DNA from: JAQVYB01 sp964490935
GTDB taxonomy: Bacteria > Verrucomicrobiota > Kiritimatiellia > RZYC01
Assembly: GCA_964490935.1 (NCBI GenBank)
Contig: CAZBEO010000001.1
Coordinates: 1-64,000 of the forward strand
Direction of reading: 5' to 3'
DNA: 64,000 nucleotides
Under the pieces are notes generated by a model that made no database searches, was not told the origin of the DNA, and saw nothing but the letters and a program-made list of their open reading frames with translations. This document shows, piece by piece, positions 17,082 to 25,400 of this stretch. The position numbers and the translations under genes were made by a program. Position 1 is the first letter of the stretch. The number at the start of each line of letters is the position of its first letter.

Positions 17082-18560
17082 CTATGCATTGTTCTTTACC
17101 ATCTGTTCTTTTTCAATGCTGTATCGCAATATGCGTAACAAAGTAGAAGAAAGAAGCATCACGCTGATAGAGCTTCTTGCATCGCCGTGAATGATAAAGA
17201 AGGTCAGGCAACCCCACACATACAAAATCGAAAGCAATTGGTAGTAACGAGACATCATGGTATCCTCCTTAAATCGTTTAATGCCTCTGATATGTTCCCA
17301 GGAAGAAATAACCATAAACAGGGTCGCCGTGATTAAACCCGGCAACCCGAGATCGAGCAATAGACTTAATGGGCCCGAATGATAGTTGTGGACTAAAAAA
17401 TGGGCGTGGGATTTCATACCTTCCCAGACCGTTGTCGTGATCAAATAATCTGGAGGAAAGCAGAACCCTTTCCCAACAAGGAGATAGTTGGGAATATCGT
17501 CCAGCATGTAGCGCCATATCTCCCAACGCCACTCCAGCGAACCGCGGGCATCCATAGCCACGCTATAGGGGATATGTACGCCGGGAACCCAGGAAACAGC
17601 TCGCAGCATACTGTGCGGGAGCTTGTCACTAAACAAAAACAATATTACCCAGCCTAAGGCCGCGAAAATTGCGCCCGCCCCAACCATGGTTACCCGCTCC
17701 CTCGCGGTGCCTCTCGCAAAAAACCAAAACCCCATTAAGACCATAATCGTTAACAGCGCACTCCGAAAGCCGGACAACATTACCGCGACAATAGCCAAGC
17801 CGATAAGCAAACCCCTTAACACTCTGTCCACACGTTTGAATTTAAAGACCAAGGCCATGGTCAGCAGGGATAAGGATATCTCTTTCAAGGAAGACAGGCG
17901 GGAAACCGACTCACGCACGGTGGAAAAGATCGACTGCGCCACATAGCCCAGATTCGCCTGAATGAAATAGGCCAGAATGTAAAAGCGCCCGCCCGAGAGG
18001 ATGAAGGCAATCTGCACAAATGCCGGCAGCAGGCCCGCCACAATATTGGCAATCACAAAGAATTTGATCTGTCGCCGATTCAACCGAAGGTCCGACGCAA
18101 AGAAATAGACCCCCGCCGCCAGAAACAAAATGACATACCCCATACCCCCCATCATCGAGCTGCCCAGAACACTCAACCCTAAACCGCGAAAATAGATCAC
18201 CACCACCAGATTCATCAGGAAAAACAGGAGAACTTTTTCGGAGGCTTCGCGCCGGATGTCGGTCGGCTTGACAATGATGCGTCTCGCAATGCCCAGCCCC
18301 ACCACCATCAACTGAAATAAATTGGCCAGCGAAACGTTGGCCCATAACCCAGGGATGTTGAGTCCGGCTGTATCGACCAAAAACATCGCCATCAACAGGG
18401 CAATCGGCTGATTGATGAAAAACAGCGCCAGCGGCGCGGCAATGATGCCCGCCTTCAGCATGATGGAGCCCGAAAAGACCGCTTTCAGACAGACGAAAAC
18501 GGTCACCAACACGGCCGCCCCCGTAAACAGCCATCGCTTAATATCTATTTCATGTATCAT
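17082..18560 (-). CDS. O-antigen ligase/polymerase-like membrane protein (Wzy/WaaL)
   Basis: A 492-residue integral membrane protein with about 11-13 hydrophobic helices and a large periplasmic loop near residues 320-400 (VPGVHIPYSVAMDARGSLEW, then RWEIWRYMLDDIPNYLLVGKG). The loop has the arginine/WEIW pattern and the AHFLVHNYHSGPLSLLLDLG stretch (HxxxxH.Y.xxxxxxG) typical of Wzy_C/O-antigen ligases. Family members polymerise repeat units or ligate the chain to a lipid acceptor on the periplasmic side of the inner membrane. With the Wzx-like flippase in the same locus, a Wzx/Wzy-type pathway is likely. Polymerase and ligase roles cannot be separated from sequence. Confidence 0.8.
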   Translation of the reverse strand: MIHEIDIKRWLFTGAAVLVTVFVCLKAVFSGSIMLKAGIIAAPLALFFINQPIALLMAMFLVDTAGLNIPGLWANVSLANLFQLMVVGLGIARRIIVKPTDIRREASEKVLLFFLMNLVVVIYFRGLGLSVLGSSMMGGMGYVILFLAAGVYFFASDLRLNRRQIKFFVIANIVAGLLPAFVQIAFILSGGRFYILAYFIQANLGYVAQSIFSTVRESVSRLSSLKEISLSLLTMALVFKFKRVDRVLRGLLIGLAIVAVMLSGFRSALLTIMVLMGFWFFARGTARERVTMVGAGAIFAALGWVILFLFSDKLPHSMLRAVSWVPGVHIPYSVAMDARGSLEWRWEIWRYMLDDIPNYLLVGKGFCFPPDYLITTTVWEGMKSHAHFLVHNYHSGPLSLLLDLGLPGLITATLFMVISSWEHIRGIKRFKEDTMMSRYYQLLSILYVWGCLTFFIIHGDARSSISVMLLSSTLLRILRYSIEKEQMVKNNA

Positions 18561-18608
18561 TAGAAAATCTCGCCAAAATCAAATAATGCGCACCACGAAG
18601 TTGCTTTT

Positions 18609-19436
18609 TTAAAGACGCCGCTCCGGTTGGTCGTTTTGTAGTTGGGGTTTGCGCGCGAAAACAAAAGGATGGGGATCGTCATTTGATTTGGTTGAGAACA
18701 CGCACACTTCTATATCCTCAAACCCCAAGCCGGACAACGAGCTGTAGAGATAATCGATTCCATAAGAATGCATCCTCATCAAGCTGGCTGACCCGCCCCT
18801 TTTTAAGATATAGCGTTTTAGCCTGGACCAGTAAGTTTCAACCAACTTATGTAGTTTAAAAACACGTTTAATCAATTCGCCTGCTCCATATGGCCACGAG
18901 TGGACCGGTAGATGAATCATCATGGTACCTCCCGGAGCAAGAGCCCTGAATATTTCTGCAAAATAGGCGGAAACGTCATCAACAGATTCCAAATGTTGAA
19001 ATACATGAGTTGAAAAAACTGCCGTTATTGAATTGTTCTCGACTGGAATTGTACTTCCGCTTGTTACATTAAAAACCACATTTGAGTTTTGAATGTTTTT
19101 GGCCGCATAGGAGATCATATCCTCAGATACATCCAAAGCATGAATTTTCTTAAAATAGCCTGCCAAAGACTTTGTTAGCCGACCGGCTCCACAGCCAATT
19201 TCAACGGCCACATCATTTGCTACGCCATATTTCTCCCAGTGCGTAACAAAATCATCCCAATCACTTCTTCCAAGTTCATAGAAATCCTTATCACGCCAAG
19301 GGTTTGCTCCATCTTTATTTCGGTTCTTCCATGAAGCCACGGCCCACAACGGATCTTGCTTCCCCCAGAATTGCCATTCAATATTTGAACGTGGTGTCAT
19401 ATTTTCTCTCCAAATACGGCCAATATCAGCACTCAT
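18609..19436 (-). CDS. Class I SAM-dependent methyltransferase
   Basis: A 275-residue Rossmann methyltransferase. Motif I is VAVEIGCGAGRLTKSLAGYF (near residues 68-87), then HALDVSEDMISYA, AVFSTHVFQHLESVDDV (motif IV) and ALAPGGTMMIHLPVHSWPYG. The N-terminal 60 residues (EWQFWGKQDPLWAVASWKNR) resemble a recurrent extension in methyltransferases from surface-glycan clusters. It lies between the O-antigen ligase-like gene and the phosphonate block and is AT-rich. Substrate unknown. O-methylation of a phosphonate or of a sugar are both possible; known phosphonate glycans from actinomycetes can carry O-methylated hydroxyethylphosphonate, but nothing in the sequence decides this. Confidence 0.75.
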   Translation of the reverse strand: MSADIGRIWRENMTPRSNIEWQFWGKQDPLWAVASWKNRNKDGANPWRDKDFYELGRSDWDDFVTHWEKYGVANDVAVEIGCGAGRLTKSLAGYFKKIHALDVSEDMISYAAKNIQNSNVVFNVTSGSTIPVENNSITAVFSTHVFQHLESVDDVSAYFAEIFRALAPGGTMMIHLPVHSWPYGAGELIKRVFKLHKLVETYWSRLKRYILKRGGSASLMRMHSYGIDYLYSSLSGLGFEDIEVCVFSTKSNDDPHPFVFARKPQLQNDQPERRL

Positions 19437-19468
19437 CAGCGTCCGGCCAAGAATCTCATGCGTTTGGT

Positions 19469-20572
19469 TTATACGTGCTTTTCTTCTACGTTATGCGCAA
19501 CCCCTTTGACCAGCCTGTTTTCGTTACCCAATGCCAAAGCTATTCGATGCACTAGGCGCTCACTCACTGCTGTTGGATTATTCTGGAGGCGCTCTTGATT
19601 GACGTTCTCTTTCAACAATTGAAACAGATCGGCGGAGGGTATATCCAGTGAACGATTCAGCCCGGTTTTTTGCAGAAGTTCCTGGAGCAGCGGCTCCGTA
19701 ACCCCATCAATCATCACGCCCTGCGATGCGTGATAACCCACAAAATGCGGAAGTAGAAGACCCACGGCCTGGCCATGGGGGAGGCCAAACGTTGCCGTCA
19801 GGATATAGGAAAAGGCATGAGGAGCCGTGGTCTTGGAAATATGGATGGCCCGTCCGGCCAAGTTGGATGCACGCATCATGCCGGCCCGATTTTCCGGGTT
19901 CGGTTCATTGACCACCGCCACCAAATGACGCAACGCCAAATCCACGGCTTCCCGTCCGTATCCGCGTGATTCATCAGTAGACGCGCGGGCCCAGAGCGAT
20001 TCGATTCCCTGGGCCAGCGCATCCATCCCCGTACAGGCCGTTTGATGGGCGCTCAACGAATAGGTAAATTCAGGAACCAGCAACACATAGGCGGGAACCA
20101 TGGAAGGCCCATCCACAGAATATTTCGTTACCCCCCGATAAATCACGGCAAAGTGCGTGGCCTCGCTACCGCTGCCCGACGTGGTTGGAATGGCCAGCAA
20201 GGGGCGCACCGAAACGTCCGCAGGGCACTTCCCCTGAAGAGTGGCATCCAGCGTGGTGCCGGTACAGCCAAAGAAATTGACCAGTTTCGCCGTATCCATG
20301 GCACTGCCTCCGCCAACGGCAAGGACCGCACGAATCCCGGCGGAACGAAATAGTTCCGCACCCCGCATCACATCCTCTTTCTTTGGATTGGAAGAAAACC
20401 CACGAAAATACACCGTGTCGGCAGGAAGTCTTCCCGACAGAAAATCCCGAACGCCCGATTGATCGTAGGAGCGCTCTCCACAGACCACCAAAATCCGCCC
20501 ATCCGCTTTTTGGATGAACGTCTCTACAAACTCTTCTGCTCCCGGTGCTCCAAAATGGGTGATTTGATTCAT
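19469..20572 (-). CDS. Iron-containing alcohol dehydrogenase, probable phosphonoacetaldehyde reductase
   Basis: A 367-residue group III (iron) alcohol dehydrogenase starting at MNQITHFGAPGAEEF, 19 bp after the decarboxylase stop. Motifs are GGGSAMDTAK at residues 87-96 (NAD(P)-binding), PTTSGSGSEAT, and metal ligands in GMDALAQGIES, TTAPHAFSYIL and FGLPHGQAVGLLLPH. Next to PEP mutase and phosphonopyruvate decarboxylase this family (PhpC type) reduces phosphonoacetaldehyde to 2-hydroxyethylphosphonate. No 2-aminoethylphosphonate transaminase is present, so the hydroxylated rather than aminated phosphonate is the expected product. Substrate is inferred from context. Confidence 0.8.
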   Translation of the reverse strand: MNQITHFGAPGAEEFVETFIQKADGRILVVCGERSYDQSGVRDFLSGRLPADTVYFRGFSSNPKKEDVMRGAELFRSAGIRAVLAVGGGSAMDTAKLVNFFGCTGTTLDATLQGKCPADVSVRPLLAIPTTSGSGSEATHFAVIYRGVTKYSVDGPSMVPAYVLLVPEFTYSLSAHQTACTGMDALAQGIESLWARASTDESRGYGREAVDLALRHLVAVVNEPNPENRAGMMRASNLAGRAIHISKTTAPHAFSYILTATFGLPHGQAVGLLLPHFVGYHASQGVMIDGVTEPLLQELLQKTGLNRSLDIPSADLFQLLKENVNQERLQNNPTAVSERLVHRIALALGNENRLVKGVAHNVEEKHV

Positions 20573-20591
20573 CGTCGGTTTATCCCGGCCT

Positions 20592-21719
20592 TCATGTGGA
20601 TTGGAGAAAGTCCATAAAGGCCTTCTTATTCTGCTCTGGTGTTGTTTTCGGACGCCCCAAATCCTTGCGCGCACCGGGTGCTACTCGGATTTCCAGGAAA
20701 CTTGGACCATCCTTTTGCAACTGGAGCCTGAATGCAGACAGCAAAGCCTCCTCGCTGTCCACGCATACGGCATCCACATATCCGCAGGCCAGGGCAAGCT
20801 GTACGAAATCCACATCAAACCCCGCCGTTTTCTGCGCGCCCACAGAATCATGCACCCCGTTGTTCAATAACACATGATGAAAATGGGGGGCTTTCAAAGA
20901 GCCGATTATGGCCGGCGCGCCGAGATGCATCAGCAGCGCGCCATCTCCGTCGAGACATATAACCGGGCGCTCGGTCTGCTGAAGAGCAATGCCCAAGGCA
21001 ATCTGCGAGGCATGTCCCATGGAGCCGACCGTCAGAAAATCTTTTTCATGATCCTGGCCACTCCGTTCACGGTATTCATATAACTCTCGCGAGAGTTGCC
21101 CCGTGGTGGAAACGACCGCCGCACGCTCCGGCAGGCAGGACACCACCCATTCAACAGCGGCTTCCCGCTTCAACGAATAACGCACAGCGGAAGTCTTCCG
21201 CGCATACGGCTCGAATGTCCCGGCACGCACCAGCAACGCTACAGGCCGACGATCCGTTATGCTGCACCGTATCATTTCCTCCACACAGACGGCGGACTCT
21301 TGATCGTTGTCGGGAAGAAGCCGGCAGGGAATGCCCATGGCTTCAAAAAGCGCCTGGGTTACCTTGCCCTGCTTCAGGTGCTGGGGTTCATCCTTCACGC
21401 CCGGTTCGCCACGCCAACCCACCAGCAGAAGCATGGGAATGCCGTACACCTCAGGATCGGCCAGCGACAATAATGGATTCACGGCATTACCCTGGCCGGA
21501 GTTCTGCATGTAAACGAGAGCGGGACGCCCGGTCGCCAGATAATGGCCAGCCGCCAGGGCTACCGCGCCGCCTTCATTGGCAGCCGTCACATGGCGTCCT
21601 GTCGGCACCTCTTCGCTCACACAGGCACAAAACGACTTCAGCAGCGAATCCGGAACGCCCGTAAAAAACGATACGCCGCACCCATCCAGCGTTTGAATAA
21701 ATGAGTTAACCGATATCAT
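20592..21719 (-). CDS. ppd: Phosphonopyruvate decarboxylase
   Basis: A 375-residue thiamine-diphosphate enzyme. The N-terminal GVPDSLLKSF (21-30) and TAANEGGAVALAAGHYLAT with catalytic Glu49 match the phosphonopyruvate decarboxylase/sulfopyruvate decarboxylase group. The ThDP/Mg motif is GDGALL at 258-263 and ends at Asn286-Asn287. It converts phosphonopyruvate to phosphonoacetaldehyde, the irreversible step that pulls the unfavourable PEP mutase reaction forward. Its start is 2 bp from the end of the PEP mutase fusion, so the two are tightly coupled. Full length for the family. Confidence 0.92.
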   Translation of the reverse strand: MISVNSFIQTLDGCGVSFFTGVPDSLLKSFCACVSEEVPTGRHVTAANEGGAVALAAGHYLATGRPALVYMQNSGQGNAVNPLLSLADPEVYGIPMLLLVGWRGEPGVKDEPQHLKQGKVTQALFEAMGIPCRLLPDNDQESAVCVEEMIRCSITDRRPVALLVRAGTFEPYARKTSAVRYSLKREAAVEWVVSCLPERAAVVSTTGQLSRELYEYRERSGQDHEKDFLTVGSMGHASQIALGIALQQTERPVICLDGDGALLMHLGAPAIIGSLKAPHFHHVLLNNGVHDSVGAQKTAGFDVDFVQLALACGYVDAVCVDSEEALLSAFRLQLQKDGPSFLEIRVAPGARKDLGRPKTTPEQNKKAFMDFLQST

Positions 21720-21721
21720 GA

Positions 21722-23020
21722 CTAAATAAGCCCAATCACGTCTTTAATCGGCATGCAAAGCGCATCGGCTTCCCGTGCGCGTCCATGCAATAAAATGCTT
21801 TCCGCCGTTTTCTGCATGGCCGGATAGGCACTGCGTAAAAGCTGATTGGCATAGATCACCACATGCACGCCATGCCTTTCCAGTTCCTCCTCCGTCACCT
21901 GCGAATAGGTGCTTGGCACGGCCACCAGCGGAACACGGCGGGACAGCTTGGCGTACGCCTCACAAAAGGTGAAAAGTTCATCGGGCGTTTTGGCCTTGCT
22001 GTGGATCATGATGCCATCGGCCCCGGCTTCTATATAAGCCTGCACCCGGCTCAGCGCATCGGCCATCCCCGCACCCGTTATCAGACTCTCGCATCGGGCA
22101 ATGATCATAAAATCATCAGAAATCTGCGACGCCTTCCCGGCGCGGATTTTTTCCGACATGATCGCCACGTCGGCCTGCTGCTGATTATTTCCAGCATCCA
22201 GCAGGGAATTTTTTTTCAGTCCGACCTTATCCTCAATGATCACGGCAGAGATACCGAGCCGCTCGAGCGTACGCACCATGAACACAAAGTGCTCCGAAAG
22301 TCCTCCGCTGTCGCCATCATAAATAATGGGCTTCGTGGTGACCTCAAGGATGTCATTCACCGTATGCAATCGCGAAGTGAGATCCACGCATTCAATATCC
22401 GGCTTCCCCTTCAGCGTGGAATCGGTCAGACTGCTCAGCCACATGGCATCGAACTCGATGTTTTGAGGACCTCTCTTTACGCGGCAGTTTTCCACAATCA
22501 AACCACTGAGACCGCTGTGCGCTTCCAACGCGCGGATAAGTGGTTTCACCTTCAACAGGCGACGCAGACGCTGCCGCCGAATGTCCGGCGTGACGCCGAC
22601 TTCGCGAATCGCCTTGTTAAGCTGCGTGGAAGAAATGCCTGGGGTATAGGAAGGCTCAATGAGTTCGCCCCCCCATTCGGCCAGCGCGTCGATCACGCGT
22701 TGGCGCGTCTCGCGCTGCACGCCCTCGCGCCAGTCATCGCCATGCACCACGTAGTCGGGTTTTAATTCGCGCAGATTCGGCACATAATCCAGCGTATGCT
22801 GAGGCACCACCCGCACCACTCCCTTCAGACTTTCAACCACGGCGGCCCGCTGTTCATAGATCATGTATGGAAGGCGCTTATAGCTCGCAATGGCTTCATC
22901 GGTCAACACCCCCACCGTCACGTCGCCATATTCCGCCGCCACCTTCAATATGTTCAAGTGTCCCGGATGAATAATGTCCGCGCTCATACCCACATATACT
23001 GTTTTCATAATGGCTGCCAT
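21722..23020 (-). CDS. pepM: Cytidylyltransferase-PEP mutase fusion
   Basis: A 432-residue two-domain protein. Residues 1-140 are a nucleotidyltransferase of the glycerol-3-phosphate cytidylyltransferase type (MSADIIHPGH with the HxGH motif at 18-21, and GISSTQ at 128-133). Residues 150-432 are phosphoenolpyruvate mutase with DGDSGG at 235-240 and the diagnostic EDKVGLKKNS at 263-272. PEP mutase makes the C-P bond of nearly all natural phosphonates. The attached CTP-transferase could turn the finished phosphonate into a CMP-activated donor for glycan decoration. AGGA lies 3-4 nt before the ATG at 23020; Met5 is an alternative start. Confidence 0.92.
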   Translation of the reverse strand: MAAIMKTVYVGMSADIIHPGHLNILKVAAEYGDVTVGVLTDEAIASYKRLPYMIYEQRAAVVESLKGVVRVVPQHTLDYVPNLRELKPDYVVHGDDWREGVQRETRQRVIDALAEWGGELIEPSYTPGISSTQLNKAIREVGVTPDIRRQRLRRLLKVKPLIRALEAHSGLSGLIVENCRVKRGPQNIEFDAMWLSSLTDSTLKGKPDIECVDLTSRLHTVNDILEVTTKPIIYDGDSGGLSEHFVFMVRTLERLGISAVIIEDKVGLKKNSLLDAGNNQQQADVAIMSEKIRAGKASQISDDFMIIARCESLITGAGMADALSRVQAYIEAGADGIMIHSKAKTPDELFTFCEAYAKLSRRVPLVAVPSTYSQVTEEELERHGVHVVIYANQLLRSAYPAMQKTAESILLHGRAREADALCMPIKDVIGLI

Positions 23021-23053
23021 TTATCCTGCTTTATGTTCGCTGTTCTCTTTATG

Positions 23054-24235
23054 CTATGGAAACGTGGTCTCCAACTCGCTGAGCAGTTCAATCAATCCGA
23101 TCACCCGCACGTTTGGTCTTAGCGTATAGCCGCCTTCAACCATTGGACACACCACCCAGACCTGTTCCAAATTCAAACTCTCTTTTGTGGCGTTAAATCC
23201 TTTTGACAATTTGGGTGACAAGGAGGCTTTGCATTCAAAGCCGATCCGTCGCTGTCCCTGCTCCAGGATCAGATCAATTTCTTCGCCGGATGAAGTACGA
23301 TAAAAGGAAGCCCGCCATCGAGGTAACTTCTGCGTGATTTGCTCTATACAAAGCCCCTCCCAAGAAGCTCCAAACAGTGGATGCGCAAAGAGGTCATCGT
23401 AAGAATGAATTTCCTGCAAGGCATGCAGAATGCCCGTGTCACGAATATAGAATTTAGGTGCCTTCACAAGGCGTTTTTTCAGATTCAGCTCAAGGGGGGG
23501 CAAAACCCGAATCATGAACGTCTGTTCAAGCAGATCAATGTATTTAAACACCGTACTGTGCGACCACCCCAACGATTGCCCGATCTTGGAGGCATTCAGA
23601 AGCTGTCCGTGGTAATGCGAGATCATTCGCCAGAACCGGAAAAGCCTGTTCGCAGAGATGGAAAATCCCAGCTCCGGGATGTCTCGACTCATAAAGGTCT
23701 GGATAAAATCATCCACCCATTCCCTGCATAAGCTGTCGCTTCGGGCCAGATAGGCCAGAGGAAATCCTCCCCTCCACCATAGCTTTTTAAATAGAGCCGG
23801 TCCCGGCGTCTCCAGATATACTTCTTCCAGCAAAAAGGGTGTCAATTCCAGATAATGAATACGGCCTGCAAGAGTTTCCTTTCCTTTCCGAATTAGATCC
23901 TGAGAAGCTGAGCCAAGTAGTAGAAAACGCCCTGGTCTTCTATCCTGATCAACCAGCGCCCGCATCAACGGAAAGAGTGACGGCAACCGTTGGATTTCGT
24001 CGATGCAAACCAACTGGTCGGCACGCTCGCCAAGAAAAAGCTCCGGCTCTTCCAACCGCCTTAAATCAGAGGGCAATTCCAAGTCTAAAAACAGCAGATC
24101 ATCCCGATCTTTCAACGTTTGATGCACCAACGTTGACTTGCCACACTGCCGAGGCCCTAAAACAGCCGTAACAGGATGATTGCTAACTGATTGCGCAAGT
24201 ATATCAACCATATTCCGATGGTATAATGTTTGCAT
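23054..24235 (-). CDS. AAA (AAA_14) ATPase with DUF4143
   Basis: A 393-residue protein. The P-loop GPRQCGKST is at residues 27-35, Walker B VCIDEIQRLP near 76-85, and a sensor region FLLLGSASQDLIRKGKETLAGR follows. The C-terminal half is DUF4143 with the terminal EEIDLILEQGQRRIGFECKAS segment, resembling a PD-(D/E)xK nuclease-like core (D...E.K). The family is very widespread in bacterial accessory DNA and its cellular role is not established. It follows an 8-bp inverted repeat that ends 15 bp before its start codon. It interrupts the glycan locus. Confidence 0.85.
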   Translation of the reverse strand: MQTLYHRNMVDILAQSVSNHPVTAVLGPRQCGKSTLVHQTLKDRDDLLFLDLELPSDLRRLEEPELFLGERADQLVCIDEIQRLPSLFPLMRALVDQDRRPGRFLLLGSASQDLIRKGKETLAGRIHYLELTPFLLEEVYLETPGPALFKKLWWRGGFPLAYLARSDSLCREWVDDFIQTFMSRDIPELGFSISANRLFRFWRMISHYHGQLLNASKIGQSLGWSHSTVFKYIDLLEQTFMIRVLPPLELNLKKRLVKAPKFYIRDTGILHALQEIHSYDDLFAHPLFGASWEGLCIEQITQKLPRWRASFYRTSSGEEIDLILEQGQRRIGFECKASLSPKLSKGFNATKESLNLEQVWVVCPMVEGGYTLRPNVRVIGLIELLSELETTFP

Positions 24236-24249
24236 TTCGCACGTTACTA

Positions 24250-24272
24250 TTGCAATTTACAAAGAATTGCAA
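24250..24272. promoter_or_regulatory. Perfect inverted repeat upstream of AAA ATPase gene
   Basis: Perfect 8-bp arms TTGCAATT and AATTGCAA flank a 7-bp spacer. It ends 15 bp upstream of the ATPase start codon at 24235. The AT-rich arms and the position suit an operator, or a hairpin in the mRNA leader. No regulator gene is adjacent, so the interpretation is open. Confidence 0.35.
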
Positions 24273-24370
24273 GCTGAATCTTTTTCTCCGCGCTTGAAAT
24301 CGTGTGGTTGCGGCGATGCTGCTCCACGCAATCTGTGGACTACCATGATCTTCGCCCGCTCCCTTACCGC

Positions 24371-25312
24371 TCAGATTCTGTTCAGCTCATACCATTCGAT
24401 CGTATTCTTCAGCCCCTCCCGGAAGTGCGTGGCAGATTTAAAGCCAAAGGCCTTTTCGGCGCGGGTGGTATCGAGTTTGCGGCGGGGCTGTCCGTTGGGC
24501 TTCGTGGTATCCCAGCGGATTTCTCCGTGGAACCCGGTCAGTTCGGCGATGAGCGCGACTAGGTCTTTGATGCTGATTTCATGGCAACTACCCAGGTTCA
24601 CCGGCTCACTGTCGTTGTACTGCTCGGAGGCCAGCAGAATGCCCTCGGCGGCATCATCGACATATAGAAATTCGCGCGTAGCGGAACCATCGCCCCAGAC
24701 TTCGATAAAGCCGGTTTTGGCATCGCGCGCCTCGACGCATTTCTTGATCAGCGCGGGGATCACATGCGAACTTTCCGGGTTGAAGTTGTCACGCGGCCCG
24801 TACAGGTTCACCGGAAGCAGAAAGATGGAATTATAACCATACTGCTGACGGTACGCCTGCGACTGCACCAGCAGCATCTTCTTCGCGAGCCCGTAGGGTG
24901 CGTTGGTTTCTTCCGGATAGCCGTCCCAGAGGTCTTCTTCCTTGAAGGGCACCGGCGTATATTTCGGATACGCGCAAATTGTTCCGAGCGCCACGAATTT
25001 TTCCACCTTCCGCACATACGATTCATGCAGCAACTGCACGCCCATCATCAGGTTATTGTAGAAAAACTCGCCCGGATGCTCCCTATTCGCGCCGATGCCC
25101 CCCACCTGTGCCGCCAGATGAATCACCATCGTCGGCATGCAACTGTCCAGCAGGCGGCACACATCCTCCTTCTTGCACAAATCGCACTTCTCATGCTGCG
25201 GAATCGTAATGATGGGTACGCCAGCGGCCTTCAGGCGCTCCACGACGAACGATCCAAGAAAGCCCGAACCACCCGTCACCACCACCCGTTGTTGTTTCCA
25301 AAATTCGTTCAT
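24371..25312 (-). CDS. fcl: GDP-L-fucose synthase
   Basis: A 313-residue SDR of the GDP-4-keto-6-deoxymannose epimerase/reductase family. GGSGFLG is at residues 15-21; family-specific stretches are HLAAQVGGIGANREHPGEF, LGTICAYPK, and the YGLAKK catalytic pair. NLYGPRDNFNPESSHVIPALI is nearly diagnostic for Fcl/WcaG. It makes GDP-L-fucose from GDP-4-keto-6-deoxy-D-mannose. No gmd (GDP-mannose dehydratase) lies in the window. CAAAGGAG precedes the ATG. It is flanked on both sides by AAA/DUF4143 ATPases. Confidence 0.9.
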   Translation of the reverse strand: MNEFWKQQRVVVTGGSGFLGSFVVERLKAAGVPIITIPQHEKCDLCKKEDVCRLLDSCMPTMVIHLAAQVGGIGANREHPGEFFYNNLMMGVQLLHESYVRKVEKFVALGTICAYPKYTPVPFKEEDLWDGYPEETNAPYGLAKKMLLVQSQAYRQQYGYNSIFLLPVNLYGPRDNFNPESSHVIPALIKKCVEARDAKTGFIEVWGDGSATREFLYVDDAAEGILLASEQYNDSEPVNLGSCHEISIKDLVALIAELTGFHGEIRWDTTKPNGQPRRKLDTTRAEKAFGFKSATHFREGLKNTIEWYELNRI

Positions 25313-25400
25313 TGAATTCTCCTTTGGGAAAGAAAAGAAGACCCCTTACCCGTTTTTATAAAAGATCCTATTCCGGAGATGGCCCCGTGTTCTATTTTCA

